Origin: Reichenbachiella faecimaris
GTDB lineage: Bacteria > Bacteroidota > Bacteroidia > Cytophagales > Cyclobacteriaceae
NCBI RefSeq assembly: GCF_900176375.1
Contig: NZ_FWYF01000003.1
Coordinates: forward strand, 620,001 to 684,000
DNA: 64,000 nucleotides
Direction: 5' to 3'
Both the position numbers and the translations under genes were made by a program. Every line of letters starts with the position of its first letter. Position 1 is the first letter of the stretch. Under the pieces are notes generated by a model, which searched no databases, was not told where the DNA came from, and saw only the letters and a program-made list of their open reading frames with translations. Positions 38,025 to 47,004 of this stretch are shown in pieces.

Positions 38025-38981
38025 CTAATAATCTCCATAAAGCCTTTGTAGCCAGGCAAAAAACTCCATGCTCCATGCCAGCGCAATATGGAGAATAACA
38101 CCACCCCAAATTCTTTTGGAATATAAAGCCAGAATGCCAATGAGGTAACCACCAAAAGCCGAGCTGATGGCTTCTGCCATTGGTTTGCCAAAGTGTAGAA
38201 ACATGTAAGCCCCTACCATAGCCAACACGGCATGACCACCAAGCACACGAGTAAACCCAATGACCAGAAACCCCCTGAAAAAAAGCTCAACATTAAGGAA
38301 ATTGGCTCCATAAACCCCCTCATAGATGAGCATGGGAACCCAACCCGAAATGTCATGTTCGACAGCAAATTTATCGCCACCACTAGGTAAGTAGCGAGGG
38401 TAGTAATTCGTAAGATCAGACAGGAATGAAGCCAATCCAATGCCGACCACTACCAATAAAAGTAAGACACCATAGGGCTTAAAGTCAGTGTTGCGCACGG
38501 TCAAACCATACCAACTCTGAGACTCGTCCTTTTTTCGTTCATACCAATAATAAAATAGGATCAGAGGTAGGAGTAGGGTGAAAAAGGTTTTGCCACGCCA
38601 CATCACTTTTCGCACAAAGCGATAGTCGATTACATCTAAATGTTCGATCAAGCCGTAGTGGAAGTACAGCGTTCTGCTAAAGCCTAAAAGCACGAAGCCA
38701 AAAATAAATAACAGCCAAAATTCTTTAGACCTTACCCATGCTTTGTTTGCATCGAAAACGTACAAAAGACTACAAATGACTAAAAATGGAAATCCCATAA
38801 ATAGCGTCATGTAGAACCAATGCCACAATGTTCCCTGGTATGAATCTACAATACCATCCTCAAAGTCAAACGTATAATTGAGATAAGTGCAAAGGGCAAG
38901 GAAAAGGGCTGTACAGAGGTATAACCCTAGGTGATAATGTTCCTGAAGATACTTGTTCAGGTACTTCCAGATTTGTTTCAT
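38025..38981 (-). CDS. CPBP-family intramembrane protease with variant motif
   Basis: 318 residues with about eight membrane helices. The C-terminal half has the CPBP (Rce1-like, Abi) pattern: NVELFFRGFL (motif 1, canonical EExxxR with first Glu replaced by Val but the second Glu and Arg kept), YMFLHFGKP (motif 2 with His) and LHIALAW (motif 3 His). CPBP proteins are glutamate intramembrane peptidases or their relatives. The catalytic Glu/His set is thus largely present, and the substituted first Glu leaves activity uncertain. Its start directly abuts the stop of the exported protein gene at 38982, so both are cotranscribed. Confidence 0.85.
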   Translation of the reverse strand: MKQIWKYLNKYLQEHYHLGLYLCTALFLALCTYLNYTFDFEDGIVDSYQGTLWHWFYMTLFMGFPFLVICSLLYVFDANKAWVRSKEFWLLFIFGFVLLGFSRTLYFHYGLIEHLDVIDYRFVRKVMWRGKTFFTLLLPLILFYYWYERKKDESQSWYGLTVRNTDFKPYGVLLLLVVVGIGLASFLSDLTNYYPRYLPSGGDKFAVEHDISGWVPMLIYEGVYGANFLNVELFFRGFLVIGFTRVLGGHAVLAMVGAYMFLHFGKPMAEAISSAFGGYLIGILALYSKRIWGGVILHIALAWSMEFFAWLQRLYGDY

Positions 38982-39476
38982 CTAGTCAAGAAGATCAAAA
39001 CTGAGTAAGATTTCCATGGCGTCTTCAGCCACTTCCATTTCCATTTCTTTCTCAAAGGCAACGTAGGCGTAGTAATTGTTTTTGTTCTCTTTGTCCATAA
39101 GACCTAAAACAAGATAGATCCGTCCATCTTTGGTCCCTGAGACAAAGCCACCAGACATACTTTCAAACTCCAGCAACTCCATTTCGTCTATCTCACTCAA
39201 ATTGAGATCGTCCTCTGCCATTTTGATAACAAAACCAGCCAAATCAAGACCTTCCAGTGCGCTATCTTTCAAAGGATATAGTCCGAATTCAATACCTTCC
39301 TTACTGGCTTCTAGTGCCTCTTCTGTATTTGTGGTAACAGCAAATTCTTGAGGCAATTCAAATTGTAGATGGTAATACGCCCATTCGTAAGACTGCCAGA
39401 CCTGAGCCTGCACCATAACTGGAAAAAGAATAAAAACAAGAACAAACGGAAAGGAAGCAGATTTACGGCGGGTCAT
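38982..39476 (-). CDS. Exported protein of unknown function upstream of the CPBP protease
   Basis: The frame is open to 39518, but ATG at 39476 (MTRRKSASFPFVLVFILFPVMVQAQ) gives a standard signal peptide and is preferred (164 residues). The mature part is strongly acidic with short helices (EALEASKEGIEFGLYPLKDS, EISEIDEMELLE-like region) and strands such as GRIYLVLGLMD and YYAYVAFEKEM. No recognised family. With its 0-bp junction to the CPBP gene it may be that protein's partner or substrate. Confidence 0.6.
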   Translation of the reverse strand: MTRRKSASFPFVLVFILFPVMVQAQVWQSYEWAYYHLQFELPQEFAVTTNTEEALEASKEGIEFGLYPLKDSALEGLDLAGFVIKMAEDDLNLSEIDEMELLEFESMSGGFVSGTKDGRIYLVLGLMDKENKNNYYAYVAFEKEMEMEVAEDAMEILLSFDLLD

Positions 39477-39532
39477 AATTTTATATTTTAGAATAAATAT
39501 AAATACATTATCATTCAATAGACAACGGAAAT

Positions 39533-39550
39533 TGCCGTTGGGATCAATAA
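39533..39550. promoter_or_regulatory. Short hairpin in a divergent promoter region
   Basis: CAACGG (39533-39538) and CCGTTG (39545-39550) form a 6-bp inverted repeat between two divergent genes, 35 bp before the kinase start. Possible operator; weak evidence. Confidence 0.3.
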
Positions 39551-39584
39551 TAAATTGATTAACTTTTAGAAAAATTTTCTGATT

Positions 39585-42077
39585 GTGGTAAGCATCAAAT
39601 CTTGTTTGAGTCTTCTGATCCTGTTTTGTGGTATTCAGGCTTTCTGCTCTAATCAGCCTGTGATCAATCCTGAAAATTTCCTTAATAACAATAAATCGCT
39701 AAAACCATATCTAAGGGTATACACAGATCCTACTGGCAATGCTTCTATAAATGACATATTAAGAGACGAACCTGTTTTTTCTCAACTCAAAGGTGAGCTC
39801 AGCAAAGAAAATATCTATTGGGGCAAGCTACTGGTCGAAAATAATCAAGAAGTCATTAAACTTTATCTACTGCATGTAGGGAAGAATGATTTTATTGATT
39901 GCTATTTTGTGCAAAACGACTCCATAGTACAGCACGAACAAAGTGGGTATATGTACCCACAACACTTGAAGTCTGTGCCTAAAGGCAGCTACTATATTCC
40001 GCTACTGATGAATGCCAATTCTACCCAAGAGTTGTACATCAGAATAGAAGAAAAAATCCACAATGATCCCGAATTCGATCTTCGTTTGAGTAGTGGAACC
40101 AACTGGGTTTATGAAATATTAGACAAGCATATCGTAGACTTTATTTTCCAAGGACTTTTTTGGATCATCATGATATACAACTTGTTCTTATTTGCCACTA
40201 CAAGAACAAAGGCCTACTTATATTATGCATTTTATTTAGGCTGTGTTGCGATCAACTATCTTTTTCTAACTGATATTCTGAGAGAATATGTTTTGAACGA
40301 AGTGCCGTGGCTCACTATCTATTTTATTCCAACAACCATTCTTGTAGTTGGCGCTTATTGGATTTTTGTCAACGATTTCATAAGTGCGAAAAAGTACTTC
40401 TTTCTTTATTATAAATGGATAAGAGTAGTATCCTATATTGATATAGGGATATTTTTTGTAAGTGTACTTGTCATTCACTTTACTAAAGAGATATATATTG
40501 TTACAGATGGTCTCAGAGCCGTAGCACTACTCAACGCCCTACTGATATTTGGTTTGATCTACCGGATTTATGATTCGAAATACGAGATGGTCAAGTACTA
40601 TATGTATGGAACAGGCGCTATGGTTATTATGGCGGTTATTGATACTATACTTTGGAATCCTTCGACCTCGCAGGCGAATTTGATGAAGTATGGATTGATA
40701 GCTGAGATAGTGGTCTTTTCTATTGGCCTGGCACAGAGAAAAAAAATACGAGAAAAGGAGAGAAGAAAGGCACTCAATAAGCAAATAGATCAGTTGAGAG
40801 TCAATGAAAGTTTGGCACAATGGCAGAAAGAAGAGCTCGAAAAAATCATTGATCACAGAACCAAAAAAATAAAGAAGAAAAATAAAAAGCTGAAACGCGC
40901 AATCAAAAAAGCCGAAACAGCAGCACGAGTAAAATCTGATTTCCTCTCAGTAATGAGCCACGAAATTCGAACGCCAATGAATGCAGTGATTGGAACTATT
41001 CATTTGCTGCTTGATGAAAATCCCAAAAGAGGACAGCTAGAACACCTCAAGACCTTGAAGTTCTCTTCTGAAAATCTCTTGATATTGATCAATGACATTT
41101 TGGATTATAGCAAGGTAGAATCTGGCAATGTTCAGCTAGAACATATTGATTTTCACCTCAGGGAGTTGACCAAAGGACTGGGAAATACCTACGAACAGAA
41201 AGCTGCTGAAAATGGCGTCAAGTTCAATATTCTGATTGATCACAATATCCCGTCCATGCTCAAGGGTGATCCAGCCAGGCTTACTCAGATATTGAATAAC
41301 CTGATCAGTAATGCCCTGAAGTTCACCCCTGGAGGCGAAATCAAATTATTGATTCATCTTTTGGCTAGAAGTAATGGGAGAGTGAAACTTGAGTTTGCCG
41401 TTGAGGATACGGGTATAGGTATTTCAAAAGACAAATTGAAGCTGATTTTTGAGAGTTTCACACAAGCACATGCGGATACCACTAGAAAATATGGGGGAAC
41501 AGGTCTTGGACTGGCAATTACAAAAAAACTAATCAAGCTATTTGACAGTCAGATTTTCGTGAAAAGCAAGGTCAATAGAGGCTCCAAATTTTACTTCTCT
41601 TTGTACATGGAAGAAGCTGCCCATGCCAATGCAGCCATAGAGCAAGACGACGTCTTGATGAAAGAAGAGGTGAAAGGTAAGCGGGTATTGGTGGTAGATG
41701 ATAATGAAATTAACCTGATGATGGCTAAGAAGTTCTTAGACAAGTGGGGATTGATTTGTGAAGTCGTATCGTCAGGACAAGATGCATTGATCAAGGTTTT
41801 TGATACAGATTACGATTTGATACTGATGGACTTACAAATGCCTGAAATGGACGGTTATGAAGTGACAGCAACCATTCGGTCTTTGGATAACACAGATTTA
41901 AAAAATATTCCGATTGTAGCTGTGTCTGCTGATACCTATGAAAATGTAAAAATAAAAATTGCTGAAGTAGGCATGAATGATTTTCTTTCCAAACCCTTCA
42001 ACCCTATGGAACTGCTTACAGTTGTGCACACATACACGAGAGGAGCAAGTCAGGAAATAGAGCCTACCAATTTGTAA
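39585..42077 (+). CDS. Hybrid sensor histidine kinase with 7TM-DISM sensor
   Basis: 830 residues from a GTG start. Order: signal peptide (to about residue 21), extracellular 7TMR-DISMED2-like beta domain (about 30-165), seven-helix 7TM-DISM region (about 185-390), coiled coil, HisKA with [14 protein letters not shown] (His459), HATPase with [25 protein letters not shown] and GGTGLGL, and a C-terminal receiver with [10 protein letters not shown] and [13 protein letters not shown] (Asp749) and SKPF. It is complete and all phosphotransfer residues are present. The next element would be an unlinked phosphotransferase or regulator; none adjoins it, so its target is not visible. Confidence 0.95.
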   Translation: MVSIKSCLSLLILFCGIQAFCSNQPVINPENFLNNNKSLKPYLRVYTDPTGNASINDILRDEPVFSQLKGELSKENIYWGKLLVENNQEVIKLYLLHVGKNDFIDCYFVQNDSIVQHEQSGYMYPQHLKSVPKGSYYIPLLMNANSTQELYIRIEEKIHNDPEFDLRLSSGTNWVYEILDKHIVDFIFQGLFWIIMIYNLFLFATTRTKAYLYYAFYLGCVAINYLFLTDILREYVLNEVPWLTIYFIPTTILVVGAYWIFVNDFISAKKYFFLYYKWIRVVSYIDIGIFFVSVLVIHFTKEIYIVTDGLRAVALLNALLIFGLIYRIYDSKYEMVKYYMYGTGAMVIMAVIDTILWNPSTSQANLMKYGLIAEIVVFSIGLAQRKKIREKERRKALNKQIDQLRVNESLAQWQKEELEKIIDHRTKKIKKKNKKLKRAIKKAETAARVKSDFLSVMSHEIRTPMNAVIGTIHLLLDENPKRGQLEHLKTLKFSSENLLILINDILDYSKVESGNVQLEHIDFHLRELTKGLGNTYEQKAAENGVKFNILIDHNIPSMLKGDPARLTQILNNLISNALKFTPGGEIKLLIHLLARSNGRVKLEFAVEDTGIGISKDKLKLIFESFTQAHADTTRKYGGTGLGLAITKKLIKLFDSQIFVKSKVNRGSKFYFSLYMEEAAHANAAIEQDDVLMKEEVKGKRVLVVDDNEINLMMAKKFLDKWGLICEVVSSGQDALIKVFDTDYDLILMDLQMPEMDGYEVTATIRSLDNTDLKNIPIVAVSADTYENVKIKIAEVGMNDFLSKPFNPMELLTVVHTYTRGASQEIEPTNL

Positions 42078-42245
42078 CCTTTCCCAATCTTTTCAATTCT
42101 ATTTAGTATTTTTAGAATATATATTATAATTATTAATGACTTGTTTAATGAGTTTTTTGCGTCTGTTTAAGTAACTCATTAAGAATGGTTTTTGATCAAC
42201 AATGATATTATCACTACTATTACACCCGAAAACCTCTAATCTGAT

Positions 42246-45200
42246 ATGAAACTTATTCTTTTACTCACCTTGGTTGTATTTCAAGATTCCTTGAGTGTAG
42301 ATAACAATAGAATGGTAAACGCTGCTCAAAAGTCTTATCAGGAAGCTGATTATTCAGGTGCTTTAGAAATGTACGCCAAGATCATAGAGTCGAATCAATC
42401 AGACAATAAGACTACAGATATCTTTCGAATGCAATTCAAACTAGTGGATTGTTTGATCAAGCTTGAAAGAAATAAGGAAGCCTCTACTACGCTCAAAGAC
42501 CTGAGGTTAGAATTATGGCGTGGTCAACACCAGGAGCTCTACCCAGCATATTTCCTTCATGCAGGCAACTTAGAGCTGGCTCTAGATAATGATACAAAAG
42601 CAATAGAAATGCTGGATTCGGCAAAAATGGTAACTAATGATGCTCTTCAGCTAATTGAAATCGAATTACGCCTGATGGATGTTTATGCATTGAATCGCGA
42701 TCTAATCTCAGCTACCCAAGTGCTAGATGAAATAAAAGAACTTTCGAATCAAGTCACATCTACTGAACCGTATGCAGGAGACATTCTTTTGGCAGAAGGT
42801 AGATTGCTGGGGCACAAAGGAGAGTTTAACCGTGCAATCAAAGTGCTCAACCAGGCCTTAGAACTAAAGAAAAAAAGCGTCAGTGATGGTCATCCTGATT
42901 TGGCGATTTATTATCAATCCCTTGGATTGCAGCATCAAGGACTGCTGCAATATGATAAGGCATTGGAGTATTTTAGCATAGCACTGGATATCAAATTGAA
43001 ATATTTTGGACAAAGGCATTTATCTGTTTCCGATACTTACAACGCCATTGGCTTTGTGCTTTACAAAAAAGCATTAGCTATTGAATCTCTAGAATTTCAT
43101 CGTAAAGCGTTATCTATCAGGAAGGAGAAACTGCAAGCGTCCAACTATAGGATCAAACAATCAAAGGAGATGCTCGGCATATCTTATGCCAAAGCTGATT
43201 CTTTTGCTAAAGCAGAGAAACTATTTCTGGAGGTTTATGAAACGCGCGTAAAAGACTTGGGCGAAAACAACCACTATGTTTCTTATTCCTTATACAATTT
43301 GGGTGCATTGGCCGAAGAAGTCTTGCAGTACGAAAAGGCTCTTGTTTACTTCAAGCGAGTGGTCGAAATGGGGAATAAAATCTATGGAGAGAACAATGCA
43401 GATCAAGCAGATAATTTGAATAGACTGGCGAGAATGTATTGGTACCTTGGGTACGATATTGAGGCTAAAAAGACCTACCAAAGAGCATTAGAGCATAATT
43501 TTCCAGAATATAAATTTGATGGCCACTACGCTTCTATGCCTGACTCGGATTATTATTTGACATTTAGAGAATGCAATCGATCACTACTCGGCCTGGCTGG
43601 TGTATATGGCAACTCAAATAATATAGACTCTCTTCGATTGGCCGTCCCGTTTATAAAGAAAGCTGAAGAATATTTGAACAAGCACAAACTGAGATTCTAT
43701 AACAATACTGATCTGACGAGTATTTCTCAGAGCTACAAATTCATAGCAGAAAACGCCAATGTTATTCTTTATAAGTTGGCTCAACGAGAAAATAAAAAGG
43801 AATACTTGGAGGAAATTTTCAGGTTGAGTGAGCAAGCCAGAGGATCCGCACTAAATACACAAATCAATGAACAAAAAGCTAGAGCTAATACTGGAATTTC
43901 GGTCGAAATGACCAATAAAGATGAGCAGATAAGAGCGAAGAAAGATTCGTTGAACTCACTTCTGGTATCGATGATGAGAGATGATGAAGACCTCGCTAAT
44001 ATTCAACCAGTCAAGAAAGAATTGTTTGAGCTGAATAGACAACAAGAAAAACTCATCTTGGAGATTGAAGAAAAATATCCAAAGTATTCAGAACTAAAAT
44101 ATGGGCAACGACCCGTGAGCGTATCAAATGTAAAATCCTATTTGAAGGAGCAGGAGGACAATGTGGCTTTGATGCAATATTTGTACACAGATAGAGAACA
44201 ATTGATGATTATGCTCATCACAAAAGATATCTATGAGGTCGTTTTTATTGACGATAGTTTGGGACTAAATAGTCATGTAGAAAGGTGTCGAAAGTCTATT
44301 GAAACATTCGATAAGGAATCATTTGAAAAAAGTGCTGATCTCCTTAACTCAATCTTAATAGCACCTGTGAAAAATTATCTGGATTCTGTAGACCGCATGG
44401 TGATCATACCAGATGGAGTGATTAGTTTGATACCTTTTGATGTGATTTGTGACAATAATAATATCGAAATGTTGCCTTACGTGATTAGCTATGATCTATC
44501 CGCAACATTGCTTTTGAGTCGTAAGCCATCTAGCAAGAGGTTAGACGGGTTTTTGGCTTATGCACCTGTTTTTGATGATCAGGATCAATCAAGCATAGAA
44601 CTGGGCGGACTAGTGTTGCGCTCAGATGCTTTGGTCAATCTTCCAGGAGCAATTGATGAAGTCAAGATGACAGGAGAAATTATGAATGGCACCATTCGAA
44701 TTGGTGATGAAGCTTCTGAATTCAATTTTAAAAACGAAGCTTCAGGATACAGTATTATACATTTGGCCACTCACTCGATTATTGATCAATCCAGTGATCA
44801 GTATTCAAAACTCATTTTTAGCGGCAGTGGTACAGATGAGGACAATTACTTGCATGCATTTGAACTTGCCAATATGGATATGGAGGCAAACCTTGTTACA
44901 CTTAGTGCCTGCAACACTGGAGTAGGAAAGCTCGAAGATGGCGAAGGTATAATGAGTATGGCAAGATCATTCAGATCAGCAGGAGTGCACAGCGTGGCGA
45001 TGAGCCTCTGGCCAGCATCTGACAAGTCCACGCCTGAGCTAATGAAGTACTTTTACCAAAACTTGAAGGCAGGACAGCGAAAAAGCGTAGCGCTCAATAA
45101 TGCCAGAAAGCAATATTTAACTACTGCCACTGGCAAAGCGCGGCATCCTTTTTATTGGGCTGGATTTGTGGTAATAGGAGACGACAGTCCGATCACCTCA

Positions 45201-45299
45201 GAAAACTCGAATATCGCAATGATCCTATCGATTTTGTTTTTACTCACTGCAGTACCGATCGTACTCGTCATCAAAAACAAATATCTCAGTATCGACTAA
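42246..45299 (+). CDS. TPR-CHAT protease, secreted with C-terminal membrane anchor
   Basis: 1017 residues. A short N-terminal signal-like helix (MKLILLLTLVVFQDSLS), then about ten TPR units (residues 25-440; PDLAIYYQSLGLQHQGLLQY, HLSVSDTYNAIGFVLYKKAL), a helical linker with coiled coil (about 540-610), and a CHAT domain (about 690-985) with HLATHS (His839/His843) and LSACNTG (Cys889), the His-Cys dyad of this caspase-like family. One membrane helix (about 990-1008) ends the protein, so the TPR-CHAT part would face the periplasm. It converges on a sigma/anti-sigma operon; CHAT proteins elsewhere act as proteases on signalling partners. Substrate here is inferred, not shown. Confidence 0.9.
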   Translation: MKLILLLTLVVFQDSLSVDNNRMVNAAQKSYQEADYSGALEMYAKIIESNQSDNKTTDIFRMQFKLVDCLIKLERNKEASTTLKDLRLELWRGQHQELYPAYFLHAGNLELALDNDTKAIEMLDSAKMVTNDALQLIEIELRLMDVYALNRDLISATQVLDEIKELSNQVTSTEPYAGDILLAEGRLLGHKGEFNRAIKVLNQALELKKKSVSDGHPDLAIYYQSLGLQHQGLLQYDKALEYFSIALDIKLKYFGQRHLSVSDTYNAIGFVLYKKALAIESLEFHRKALSIRKEKLQASNYRIKQSKEMLGISYAKADSFAKAEKLFLEVYETRVKDLGENNHYVSYSLYNLGALAEEVLQYEKALVYFKRVVEMGNKIYGENNADQADNLNRLARMYWYLGYDIEAKKTYQRALEHNFPEYKFDGHYASMPDSDYYLTFRECNRSLLGLAGVYGNSNNIDSLRLAVPFIKKAEEYLNKHKLRFYNNTDLTSISQSYKFIAENANVILYKLAQRENKKEYLEEIFRLSEQARGSALNTQINEQKARANTGISVEMTNKDEQIRAKKDSLNSLLVSMMRDDEDLANIQPVKKELFELNRQQEKLILEIEEKYPKYSELKYGQRPVSVSNVKSYLKEQEDNVALMQYLYTDREQLMIMLITKDIYEVVFIDDSLGLNSHVERCRKSIETFDKESFEKSADLLNSILIAPVKNYLDSVDRMVIIPDGVISLIPFDVICDNNNIEMLPYVISYDLSATLLLSRKPSSKRLDGFLAYAPVFDDQDQSSIELGGLVLRSDALVNLPGAIDEVKMTGEIMNGTIRIGDEASEFNFKNEASGYSIIHLATHSIIDQSSDQYSKLIFSGSGTDEDNYLHAFELANMDMEANLVTLSACNTGVGKLEDGEGIMSMARSFRSAGVHSVAMSLWPASDKSTPELMKYFYQNLKAGQRKSVALNNARKQYLTTATGKARHPFYWAGFVVIGDDSPITSENSNIAMILSILFLLTAVPIVLVIKNKYLSID

Positions 45300-45362
45300 T
45301 TGAGTCCTTAGAACTACTTATTTTCATTAAGTGGATTTCTTTTCCAAATGTTTCATATACAA

Positions 45363-45533
45363 TTATTCAATATCCTCACCTCCGTCTAGTATTGAGTCAG
45401 ACGAACCTTCAATCATGGTAGAAGGAGTGTTATGAATTTGTTCAAATTTCTCTAAAACTGGATCTTCATGGCAAGAAGTTAAAACGAAAAGGGCGATAAG
45501 GTTAAGCGCAAATAAAATTCTGTTCTTTTTCAT
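45363..45533 (-). CDS. 56-residue lipoprotein between the CHAT gene and anti-sigma gene
   Basis: A short frame encodes MKKNRILFALNLIALFVLTS followed by Cys21 (lipobox LTSC) and a 35-residue acidic tail HEDPVLEKFEQIHNTPSTMI...DGGEDIE. Signal peptide, lipobox and ATG start all fit an expressed small lipoprotein on the minus strand, 37 bp after the anti-sigma gene in the same direction. No family is recognised. It could be a peptide partner or substrate of the system around it. Confidence 0.6.
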   Translation of the reverse strand: MKKNRILFALNLIALFVLTSCHEDPVLEKFEQIHNTPSTMIEGSSDSILDGGEDIE

Positions 45534-45569
45534 ATTTCTTATACAATTGTGATAAAGTCATTTTCAAAA

Positions 45570-46307
45570 TTAATTTAATTTTTCAAGTAATTCTGAGACT
45601 CGTTCTGCGTAATCTTTTGAAGTTTTGAGTCTCCCCAATCGCTTGATAGCTAGATCAGGCTTGTTCTGTCTCAAATCTATCAGAGAAAGGTACCAAAGGG
45701 AGGCCTCTGAGTAGTAGAGGATATTTTGATTCTCAAGTTGTTTGAAATTCTCTTTGGCCTTTTCTATATAGCCCAATTCCATTTCACAGATGGCCTTGAA
45801 AAATAATGCCGAAGAATCTGTCGGAGATTCTTCCAGATATTGACTGAAATACAAGGAGGCCCTGTCATAATTTGTGGCGTCATATTGGATGAACGCCTTT
45901 TCTTTGTTGCCAGCTGATTCGCTATTTTCATCTCTAGTGGATGTATATTCAAAATTTTCGTACGGCTCGTAATAGGCGAGAAATAACTCCTCTCGACTGG
46001 GTTCAAGTACCCATTTACCAATCAGCATCATGCCCACCAGAACGGACGCAGCTATGGCCATTTTTAGAAAAGGAAACGAATTCGGTTTTTCAACCATGGC
46101 GTTCGATTCCCATTGATCGAAGTTTTTTTTGATAGACTCACGAGCATGTTGTCGAATGCCTAATATCTCTATTTCTATTTGGTCAGCCTCAGCCCTGAAT
46201 GCTAGATCTTGGTCATATTTCTCCTGAAATTGTTGTGCTTCTTCCTCACTCAATTTTCCATTGAAATAGTCTCTGATAAAAATGTCAACCTCTTCCATTT
46301 TCCTCAT
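45570..46307 (-). CDS. Membrane anti-sigma-like protein with periplasmic TPR
   Basis: 245 residues. N-terminal residues 1-70 (MRKMEEVDIFIRDYFNGKLS, EEEAQQFQEKYDQDLAFRAE) have the sequence pattern of Bacteroidota anti-sigma N-termini; one membrane helix at about 79-100 (FLKMAIAASVLVGMMLIGKW) separates it from a C-terminal domain with TPR-like helices (NYDRASLYFSQYLEESP, SALFFKAICEMELGYIEKAK). The start overlaps the sigma factor stop as ATGA (46304-46307), as usual for sigma/anti-sigma pairs. It is predicted to hold the sigma factor at the inner membrane. Confidence 0.75.
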   Translation of the reverse strand: MRKMEEVDIFIRDYFNGKLSEEEAQQFQEKYDQDLAFRAEADQIEIEILGIRQHARESIKKNFDQWESNAMVEKPNSFPFLKMAIAASVLVGMMLIGKWVLEPSREELFLAYYEPYENFEYTSTRDENSESAGNKEKAFIQYDATNYDRASLYFSQYLEESPTDSSALFFKAICEMELGYIEKAKENFKQLENQNILYYSEASLWYLSLIDLRQNKPDLAIKRLGRLKTSKDYAERVSELLEKLN

Positions 46308-46858
46308 TTTTGGGTACTTTTTCTCAACCTATCCAGACATCTTTTTTTCTGATTTTTAGCTACCCCATCATTTTTATAACCCAGCCGCTGGGCGATGTCT
46401 TTAAATGACAGACTTTCGTAGTAAAACAGTTTCAACAAAGACTTACAAGGCTCCAGCATATGATCTATTTCTCTCTTGATCTGTGCTGCAGCAGCGGCTT
46501 TATCGCTTCCAAGTTCTTCAGTGCCCTTCAGGAAAACCAAATGCTCGTTCAATCGGTCTTCGTGTTTGAGCACTGTATTTTGCTTTCTAAACTTCATCAG
46601 CACCTGATTCTTTGCTACACTATACAAATAAGTGCTCAATTGGCTCGTCAGCTGATCCAATCTGCCTTGTACTATATTTTCATACAGATACATCTGGGCT
46701 TCTTGATAGGCATCACGAGCTTCTTCTTCAGTCAGCGAAAGCTCTTTTTGGCACCAGGCAATAAACTTCTCTTGCTCTTTGAGATAAAAGGTTCTAAACA
46801 GAGCCTCCTTTCCTTCTTTTAGCTGATCAACAATGTCCTGATCCAAATTCTTAGTCAT
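46304..46858 (-). CDS. ECF-type RNA polymerase sigma factor
   Basis: ATG 46858 (MTKNLDQDIVDQLKEGKEAL) is preferred to the open frame's 46906, giving 184 residues. Region 2 is represented by FYLKEQEKFIAWCQKELSLT, EEARDAYQEAQMYLYENI and STYLYSVAKNQVLMKFRKQN, region 4 by CKSLLKLFYYESLSFKDIAQ followed by RLGYKNDGVAKNQKKRC, a helix-turn-helix. This sigma type is commonly coupled to a TPR anti-sigma gene and found near CHAT genes in the phylum. It is divergent from the giant repeat protein, a plausible target. Confidence 0.9.
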   Translation of the reverse strand: MTKNLDQDIVDQLKEGKEALFRTFYLKEQEKFIAWCQKELSLTEEEARDAYQEAQMYLYENIVQGRLDQLTSQLSTYLYSVAKNQVLMKFRKQNTVLKHEDRLNEHLVFLKGTEELGSDKAAAAAQIKREIDHMLEPCKSLLKLFYYESLSFKDIAQRLGYKNDGVAKNQKKRCLDRLRKSTQK

Positions 46859-47004
46859 TAATAGTTTTCGTTGCAAAAGGTATACATCAAATCTAAATAA
46901 GCCCAAACATCTTCTTAGGCTCAGTGGAAAGTTTTTTTCTCTTCCCTGTATACCTCTGGTCTTCTGTGCAATTAAGGGACACGAAACTTTAAAACCTTAT
47001 TGCC

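Noticed and set aside
46879-46954. GGTATAC/GTATACC inverted pair before the sigma gene as operator
   Set aside because: Seven-bp match 62 bp apart in an AT-rich spacer; chance occurrence is likely.
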